From Paracentrotus lividus (taxonomy: Eukaryota > Echinodermata > Echinoidea > Camarodonta > Echinidae): a stretch of DNA of 64,000 nucleotides. The position numbers and the translations under genes are program-made. Of the stretch, positions 60,301 through 64,000 are shown piece after piece (positions within the stretch are counted from its first letter, which is position 1; each line of letters opens with the position of its first letter). Location of the stretch: contig CALNVZ010003429.1 of NCBI GenBank assembly GCA_940671915.1, forward strand, positions 28,920,696 to 28,984,695. Direction: 5' to 3'. The notes under the pieces were generated by a model. That model was not told the DNA's origin, did not search any database, and saw only the letters and a program-made list of their open reading frames with translations.

Positions 60301-62506
60301 TCATTTAATAAGATTGTACTATTCTCAGCTGCCCTTTGTCAACATAATTTTGAACTAGGTCTACTTTTAGACCTGATAAAACCAAATTCAATCGACAATA
60401 AGACATTGGAAACAAACTAAGAAATGAAAGTATTAAGACACTTTACGATAAAGTTCACACATTTAATGGCATCGTGAACGTCCTTAAATAGCAATTTACC
60501 GAGCTGCAAATTGCTGCCTATCTACGCACATATTGTATTACCCCATTGGGCATTTTTTCAAAACCCCTTTTCTACATTCGAGGATGTTAACTATTCCCCG
60601 ACAAAAGGATGTTTATTCTTTTGTTTTGTTATTGAATAAAGTGATAAATGTCTATGCTTTATTCTTTTAGACGACCATTGCTTCAGTGATCCATGTCAAA
60701 ACGGTGCTATTTGTAACTTGGAGCCAAACGATGCTGGGTACACATGTAACTGCACGGCTGAGTTCACTGGAACATTCTGCGAAATTGGTTTGTCATTTCT
60801 CTCTTAGTAAGCCTACATCGTATAAATGTTGGAAGTACAGTTGATATCTTGATAATTGCTCTGAAACAGGCAATTATACTTTATTTTTTTATGACTTATC
60901 ACTTATTTGTTTAATATGATGAAGAAAAAAGAACAGCTGTAATCAGTAAAAGATGAATGGCCAAGTCACTTGCATTTTTGCAACTTGGGCCCAAAATGGA
61001 ATAAATACTAATATTTTCAAATATTAGGCATTTGGGCTTGTCATTAAAAAAAAAAAATATTTAATATAATTATTGGATGTTTAGTTTTGTATAGTCTAAA
61101 TATGTTTGCTCCCTTTTGCAGATGATTATTGCCACAGTGACCCCTGTCAGAATGGGGCTACTTGTAATCTTCTTTCTAACGGCTACACTTGCAACTGTCC
61201 TGATGGTTACCTCGGCATTCACTGTGAAAATGGTAAGGACTTAGATGGTGTTTTGTAAACAATACTGTCAAATAAACATGTTGGAGGCCTTTCCTACGAA
61301 ACTCACATGTGCTCACATGTGGACTACATTAAAAATGGTAAAATAGTTAGGTAATAAGCTTAAGGATTTTTACGGTTTAACTTAATCTGTTTCAATGCAA
61401 TATTAGGACTATTGTGTAAACTGGTTATGGAACAAAGATTGTTCTGTTCAGCTATATTCATCCTATTAAAACAAGCTCAGTTATTAGCTAAGTTCTTGTA
61501 TTCTAGATTGTCTATTCCATTTTTCCTGTCTTAATCTTCAACCATTGGCACATCGATATTATTGGCTCTTCATCTGGTAACATTCTTATACAAAATTAAC
61601 ATTTTCATTTTCGATTTTCATCCATCTCTACCTTCCTCAGTTGACGCATGCTTCGCCGATCCATGTTTCAATGGAGCTACGTGCAATACATTGGAAAATG
61701 ACGTCATAAACGGGATAACAAACTTCACATGTACATGCGCACCGGGCTACACAGAATACGATTGTGGGCGAGGTAAGAGCACACAAAAGGTCATTAAATG
61801 TTATTTATGAGAACCTCACATTATTAGTTTTAAAAAAGCTCTTAGGAGAGAACAAACCGATCAAAACGTCCTTCTCGTAAAATTATATTTGCAACACTTT
61901 GCTTCCCAGGAACAGTAATATTTTGGCAGTTATAAATTTTTTTTTTAAACGCTACACCTCTTTTCTAATCATTATCAATTTCATCTTTAAAAACCTAAGC
62001 GTTCTCTATATTAAGTAATATAAAATCATATAGCAAAATAGATTGATTTTCTCCAACAAATATAATTGATTGAAATGATAAATAATAAGTTTATAGTAAA
62101 AAAAAAAAAAAACTATATCACATGAATTCTTTGATTCTTTATTTTGATATTTACCCTTTTCTCACATGAAGTTGACGAATGTTTCAGCTCACCATGTCAG
62201 AACGGCGGAGCCTGTTCACTGCTCCAAGGATCTGGATATCAGTGCGCCTGCCCGGATCCATACATCGGTGTCAACTGTGAAATAGGTACTGTATGGATGA
62301 ATAGGCTTATTATAAAGCATTTTTAGTAATCATAATCTATAATGAAAAATACACATGTACTTGTTTATAATAGTTCGAGTTTGGTGTTATTTGGGTTCCT
62401 TTTAGAACATGGTATACATTGTTTTCGGAGGACTTTGAATCAGACTTTTTGTTTTGTTTTTTTTGTTTTTGTTTTCTGTTTTTTTGTTTTTTGTTTTTTG
62501 TTTTTG

Positions 62507-62537
<31 letters not shown>

Positions 62538-63677
62538 TTTTTTTTTTTTTGGGGGGGGGGGAAGAAAATGATACTATATCCCCCGAAATCAATGTCTGTG
62601 TGCATTGTGATAATAAGGAAAACACAATACTCATTAAAAAAACAACCAAGTACTCGGCAACTTTATATACTTTTTAATGTAGTGTCAGAATAACGTCCGT
62701 TATTCAAAACTCAAACGATAGTGTTTTAAAACAATTCTGCAAAGGAAATCCAGTAGCTAGAGGTACAGCATTAAAAGAAACATCGACCATTAAATATTTT
62801 ATCGTTTTGTCTTAAATCTTTTCTGTTTTTAGAGGATTTCTGCTTCAGCGACCCTTGCCAAAATGATGCTACCTGTAGTCTACTGAGCAATGGAGCTGGA
62901 TACCAGTGTAATTGTGCCCCTGAATATGTAGGAACACACTGCGAACTATGTAAGTTTGATGTAATTAATTGCAAATTAGCTTCAAAATATGAAGAGCTTG
63001 ATTCCAAAAGGCGCTAAATCCACTTTTGATGAAAATTGAGTTAGTGATACCCGCCCATTGTTCAGACTAGTACCTGTCTATAAACAAAAGTTGAAACCAA
63101 AATTCAGACAGCAATTATTTAAAAACATACATTTAAGTTTCAATTTCCCATAGACACCTGTACAAAATTTTGCAAAGAAATGCCTTTTTCTCAGAAGTGA
63201 CAAAAGTGGATTTAGCGCCTTTTGGAATCAAACTCTTCATATAACAATGTTTATTTTTACACCTGAAACTTGCTCTTATTTAATATTTTAACAACTCTGT
63301 GCGAGCCAAATAAATAAAGAATGTTTTTTTAGAAGGATTTCGTGCCCTAGCTCTTACTATGTGCTTCGATTTGTATGATTACGAACTGGTTTTAACTCTT
63401 CATAATCTATTTCAAAAATATTGAGCGGCAAATTGTCTTTTTACCTTTAAAATGTAGGATCTTGTTCCCAAAACTAAGTCAGATCACGTAGTACGCAATT
63501 TTTCATGACCCCTGCTTCAACCTTAATGAACTTATGTTTTTATTTTTGTGTGTTTTCAAGATGATTACTGTTTGAGTGACCCCTGTCAAAATGGAGCGAC
63601 CTGCAACTTGGATCAAAGCGGAAATGGATTTACCTGTAGCTGTGTTGCGAGTTACATCGGCGATTTCTGTGAAATAG
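42204..63677 (+). CDS. Large multi-EGF secreted or membrane protein gene (5' part; runs off window)
   Basis: A signal-peptide exon (42204-42279) is followed by 23 exons that each encode one EGF-like domain of 32-44 residues, all entered and left in phase 1. Most domains have six cysteines in the pattern CxxxPCxNG(G/A)xC...CxCx(D/P)G(W/Y)xGxxC. The arrangement and spacing resemble Notch, Crumbs and sea-urchin fibropellin proteins. Sixteen of 23 domains have the C2-x4-(S/T)-C3 O-fucose consensus and about fifteen have the C1-x-S-x-P-C2 O-glucose consensus. Few start with the full calcium-binding D-x-(D/N)-E-C; exon 21 (VDEC) is nearest. NxT-C sites just before CysIV recur (NFTC, NYTC). The protein is extracellular; its C-terminal domains, and so whether it is a receptor or a matrix protein, lie beyond the window. 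Exons 2 and 3 seem to carry 1-bp indels. Confidence 0.85.
43566..43630 (+). tRNA. tRNA-like pseudogene or SINE head
   Basis: The 7-bp ends GTGTTGT and ACAACAC pair perfectly, and a B box GGTTCGAATCCCAG is present. At about 65 nt it is too short and lacks a proper D arm and anticodon stem, so I take it as a degenerate tRNA relic. Confidence 0.3.
43776..43870. repeat. (TA)n microsatellite
   Basis: TA array with a few interruptions. Confidence 0.95.
45846..46148. repeat. CT-rich region with two (CT)n arrays
   Basis: Arrays at about 45846-45888 and 46114-46148, joined by pyrimidine-rich sequence. Confidence 0.9.
46435..46551 (+). CDS. EGF exon 1
   Basis: 39 codons: [14 protein letters not shown] ... 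[17 protein letters not shown]. Acceptor TTCTTCAG. The donor CGAA|GTATTT is weak but gives the right phase. Both O-glucose (CNSDPC) and O-fucose (CQNGGTC) motifs are present. Confidence 0.8.
47694..47821 (+). CDS. EGF exon 2, with an apparent 1-bp deletion
   Basis: 128 nt with good acceptor TTCTCAG and donor GTAAGT. The frame starts ACASAPCQ; after the AAAA at 47724-47727 it must shift by one base to read [13 protein letters not shown] ... [12 protein letters not shown]. Without the shift it stops at TGA in a few codons. One extra base would restore 43 codons and the phase 1-1 cassette. Confidence 0.75.
48660..48966. repeat. Microsatellite cluster: (TA)n, (ATT)n, (TAG)n
   Basis: TA array to about 48715, ATT-rich to about 48898, then about 22 TAG units. 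It lies in the intron just before EGF exon 3. Confidence 0.95.
49043..49163 (+). CDS. EGF exon 3, apparent 1-bp insertion
   Basis: From an acceptor at TTCTGAAG, the frame reads [10 protein letters not shown] and then hits an extra T in CCTTTGT. Skipping that T gives [20 protein letters not shown] and [14 protein letters not shown] (40 codons, phase 1-1). The alternative is a shorter exon from 49068 (acceptor CTGCCTCAG), open as it stands (32 codons, phase 1-1) but lacking the first cysteine. I prefer the longer one because it restores all six cysteines. Donor GTGAGT. Confidence 0.65.
49338..49405 (+). pseudogene. Fossil partial EGF exon
   Basis: AATGGCGGAACCTGCTTGCC and GGTACACATGTACATGCCCG match the middle of EGF exon 3 (about 60 bp, some 270 bp upstream). 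The reading [18 protein letters not shown] ends in a stop, and there are no splice borders. Confidence 0.75.
49532..49648 (+). CDS. EGF exon 4
   Basis: 39 codons: [20 protein letters not shown] ... [15 protein letters not shown]. Acceptor ATTACAG, donor GTGAGT. Confidence 0.93.
49789..49902 (+). CDS. EGF exon 5
   Basis: 38 codons: [20 protein letters not shown] ... [15 protein letters not shown]. Acceptor TTGCAG, donor GTAAGC. Confidence 0.94.
50571..50681 (+). CDS. EGF exon 6
   Basis: 37 codons: [20 protein letters not shown] ... [15 protein letters not shown]. Acceptor AATGCAG, donor GTAAAT. It lacks the O-fucose consensus. Confidence 0.93.
51066..51176 (+). CDS. EGF exon 7, first cysteine missing
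   Basis: 37 codons: [20 protein letters not shown] ... [15 protein letters not shown]. Acceptor TCTACAG, donor GTACAG. Val stands where CysI is expected (VKSNPC), leaving five cysteines. Confidence 0.85.
51258..51337. repeat. (TA)n microsatellite
   Basis: Uninterrupted TA array. Confidence 0.97.
52025..52135 (+). CDS. EGF exon 8
   Basis: 37 codons: [20 protein letters not shown] ... [15 protein letters not shown]. Acceptor AATCAG, donor GTAAAC. Confidence 0.94.
52136..53958 (+). other. EGF gene intron, no exon seen
   Basis: 1.8 kb of AT-rich sequence. I looked for CxxxPCxNG-type cassettes on the plus strand and found none. Confidence 0.75.
53959..54072 (+). CDS. EGF exon 9
   Basis: 38 codons: [20 protein letters not shown] ... 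[15 protein letters not shown]. Acceptor CAACACAG, donor GTGAGG. The CysII-CysIII loop is one residue longer than usual. Confidence 0.92.
54532..54651 (+). CDS. EGF exon 10
   Basis: 40 codons: [20 protein letters not shown] ... [16 protein letters not shown]. Acceptor CATACAG, donor GTGAGT. NFTC is an N-glycosylation site. Confidence 0.93.
54652..56320 (+). other. EGF gene intron with repeats
   Basis: T-run/G-run near 55389-55413, T-run at 55426-55440, T-run near 55911-55929, and a dispersed repeat copy at 56154-56287. No exon was seen. Confidence 0.7.
56154..56287 (+). repeat. Dispersed repeat, copy A
   Basis: Shares CAGGCGCGGATCC, GCCCAATTGTCTGGGGACAA, AAGCGGCTC, TTACGCATGGGCCCGGTA and CGTCCGCTACTGT in order with 59751-59884. 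It ends about 33 bp before the acceptor of EGF exon 11. Confidence 0.85.
56321..56431 (+). CDS. EGF exon 11
   Basis: 37 codons: [20 protein letters not shown] ... [15 protein letters not shown]. Acceptor CTCCTAG, donor GTAGGT. NYTC and NCT sites. Confidence 0.93.
57065..57181 (+). CDS. EGF exon 12
   Basis: 39 codons: [20 protein letters not shown] ... [15 protein letters not shown]. Acceptor TTTTCAG, donor GTAAGA. The CysII-CysIII spacing is one residue short (CQNGDC). Confidence 0.92.
57635..57748 (+). CDS. EGF exon 13
   Basis: 38 codons: [20 protein letters not shown] ... [15 protein letters not shown]. Acceptor TCAACAG, donor GTATGG. Confidence 0.93.
57914..58037. mobile_element. Palindromic MITE-like element, about 124 bp
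   Basis: TGCCCTGTAACATAAAA ... ATCTTACGAT and the reverse complement ATCGTAAGAT ... TTTTATGTTACAGGGCA form imperfect 40-bp arms in the EGF intron. Confidence 0.65.
58383..58496 (+). CDS. EGF exon 14
   Basis: 38 codons: [20 protein letters not shown] ... [15 protein letters not shown]. Acceptor TCTACAG, donor GTAAGC. Confidence 0.93.
58991..59101 (+). CDS. EGF exon 15
   Basis: 37 codons: [20 protein letters not shown] ... [15 protein letters not shown]. Acceptor GTCTTCAG, donor GTGAGT. Confidence 0.94.
59456..59587 (+). CDS. EGF exon 16 (long loop)
   Basis: 44 codons: [20 protein letters not shown] ... [15 protein letters not shown]. Acceptor TGTATAG, donor GTACGA. The CysIII-CysIV loop is about six residues longer than average and carries an NGTS site. 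Confidence 0.92.
59751..59884 (+). repeat. Dispersed repeat, copy B
   Basis: Pair of copy A at 56154-56287, same orientation, a few substitutions and small indels. Confidence 0.85.
60168..60281 (+). CDS. EGF exon 17
   Basis: 38 codons: [20 protein letters not shown] ... [15 protein letters not shown]. Acceptor CACCAG, donor GTAAGA. Confidence 0.93.
60671..60787 (+). CDS. EGF exon 18
   Basis: 39 codons: [20 protein letters not shown] ... [15 protein letters not shown]. Acceptor TTTTAG, donor GTTTGT (weak). Confidence 0.92.
61122..61232 (+). CDS. EGF exon 19
   Basis: 37 codons: [20 protein letters not shown] ... [15 protein letters not shown]. Acceptor TTTGCAG, donor GTAAGG. Confidence 0.94.
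61641..61772 (+). CDS. EGF exon 20 (long loop)
   Basis: 44 codons: [20 protein letters not shown] ... [15 protein letters not shown]. Acceptor TCCTCAG, donor GTAAGA. The Gly normally before CysVI's loop is replaced (YTEYDC). Confidence 0.92.
62172..62285 (+). CDS. EGF exon 21
   Basis: 38 codons: [20 protein letters not shown] ... [15 protein letters not shown]. The acceptor ACATGAAG is weak; donor GTACTG. VDEC is the closest match to a calcium-binding EGF start. Confidence 0.92.
   Translation: MTNVSAHHVRTAEPVHCSKDLDISAPARIHTSVSTVK
62450..62561. repeat. T/G-rich low-complexity tract (GTTTT)n, T-run, G-run
   Basis: The frames on both strands across it are artefacts. Confidence 0.9.
62833..62949 (+). 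CDS. EGF exon 22
   Basis: 39 codons: [20 protein letters not shown] ... [15 protein letters not shown]. Acceptor TTTTTAG, donor GTAAGT. Confidence 0.93.
62987..63243. mobile_element. 257-bp MITE with about 41-bp TIRs
   Basis: ATATGAAGAGCTTGATTCCA and AAGGCGCTAAATCCACTTTT at the left are repeated inverted at the right with one mismatch. It starts only 37 bp after the EGF exon 22 donor. A diverged sister copy is at 21425-21700. Confidence 0.85.
63561..63677 (+). CDS. EGF exon 23 (last in window)
   Basis: 39 codons: [20 protein letters not shown] ... [15 protein letters not shown]. Acceptor TTTTCAAG, donor GTATGT. It ends in phase 1, so further exons must follow beyond 64,000. Confidence 0.93.
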
Positions 63678-64000
63678 GTATGTTGGTTGCTTTGCTCTAT
63701 CGGCTTAAATTGTATCAAAAATGAATGCAAATTTGTTTTTAAGGGACAGGAATACATGGAATAACATATCTTGATAAAATGCATTTTGTACAGGGGAAAC
63801 GGTTCAAAGATTAAAATATAAATTTAATAAAGGATTTCAGCACATTACAAATTGGGTATGGGAGGGTGGAGAAAATTGATCATGAAATGAAGAAAATGTT
63901 GAGAAGGAAACACGAGAGAAAGAAATAACAGTGTAAACACACGAAAATAATACAGAAGAAGAGGATTAAAAAAAAAGAAAGCAAAAGCAAAGTGAGACGG
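63678..64000 (+). other. EGF gene intron, right edge
   Basis: A/G-rich sequence from about 63855 onward; no exon. Confidence 0.7.

Overview
The window is eukaryotic nuclear DNA. It is AT-rich, with short exons separated by long introns that have GT/AG borders, many microsatellites and homopolymer runs, and many small non-autonomous DNA transposons. The recurrent TACATGTA-type words, the gene families present and the repeat style fit a marine invertebrate deuterostome, most likely an echinoderm (sea-urchin-like). The taxon is an inference and was not searched. There is no bacterial operon, plasmid, phage or CRISPR structure.

Layout. (1) About 1-13.8 kb: the 3' half of a minus-strand gene. Six exons can be supported by splice sites and matching phases, but I do not recognise the protein. 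Its introns hold a foldback-type element with four copies of GTTACGGAGTGAC, a GAGACGTCTC-type tandem array and several MITEs. (2) About 14-23 kb: a repeat-dominated stretch with a 1,989-bp inverted-repeat element bearing a 9-bp target duplication (MULE-like), a 1,309-bp foldback element with a 5-bp duplication, and two tandem copies of a tRNA-Thr-derived SINE. (3) About 23.5-31.2 kb: a promoter-like region followed by a complete plus-strand TMEM68 gene (seven coding exons, 340 codons). TMEM68 is an integral-membrane acyltransferase-family protein. A broken partial copy of its third coding exon lies just upstream of the real one. (4) 32.57-35.97 kb: a hAT-like element with TIRs, an 8-bp target duplication and decayed minus-strand coding remnants. 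(5) 36-42 kb: no gene seen, only microsatellites, small inverted repeats and a perfect 34-bp hairpin. (6) 42.2 kb to the right edge: the 5' part of a large plus-strand secreted or membrane protein gene. It has one signal-peptide exon followed by 23 exons, each encoding one EGF-like domain, nearly all in phase 1-1; the gene runs off the window.

How the genes relate. TMEM68 and the unknown minus-strand gene are divergent and may share the CRE/CCAAT/YY1-containing region near 23.5-24.2 kb, though the first exons of the minus gene were not found. The EGF gene is a textbook case of exon-by-exon domain duplication: every exon is a phase-symmetric cassette. Most repeats carry Notch-type O-fucose and O-glucose consensus sites. 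Two early EGF exons appear to carry single-base indels, and an intron contains a fossil partial EGF exon.
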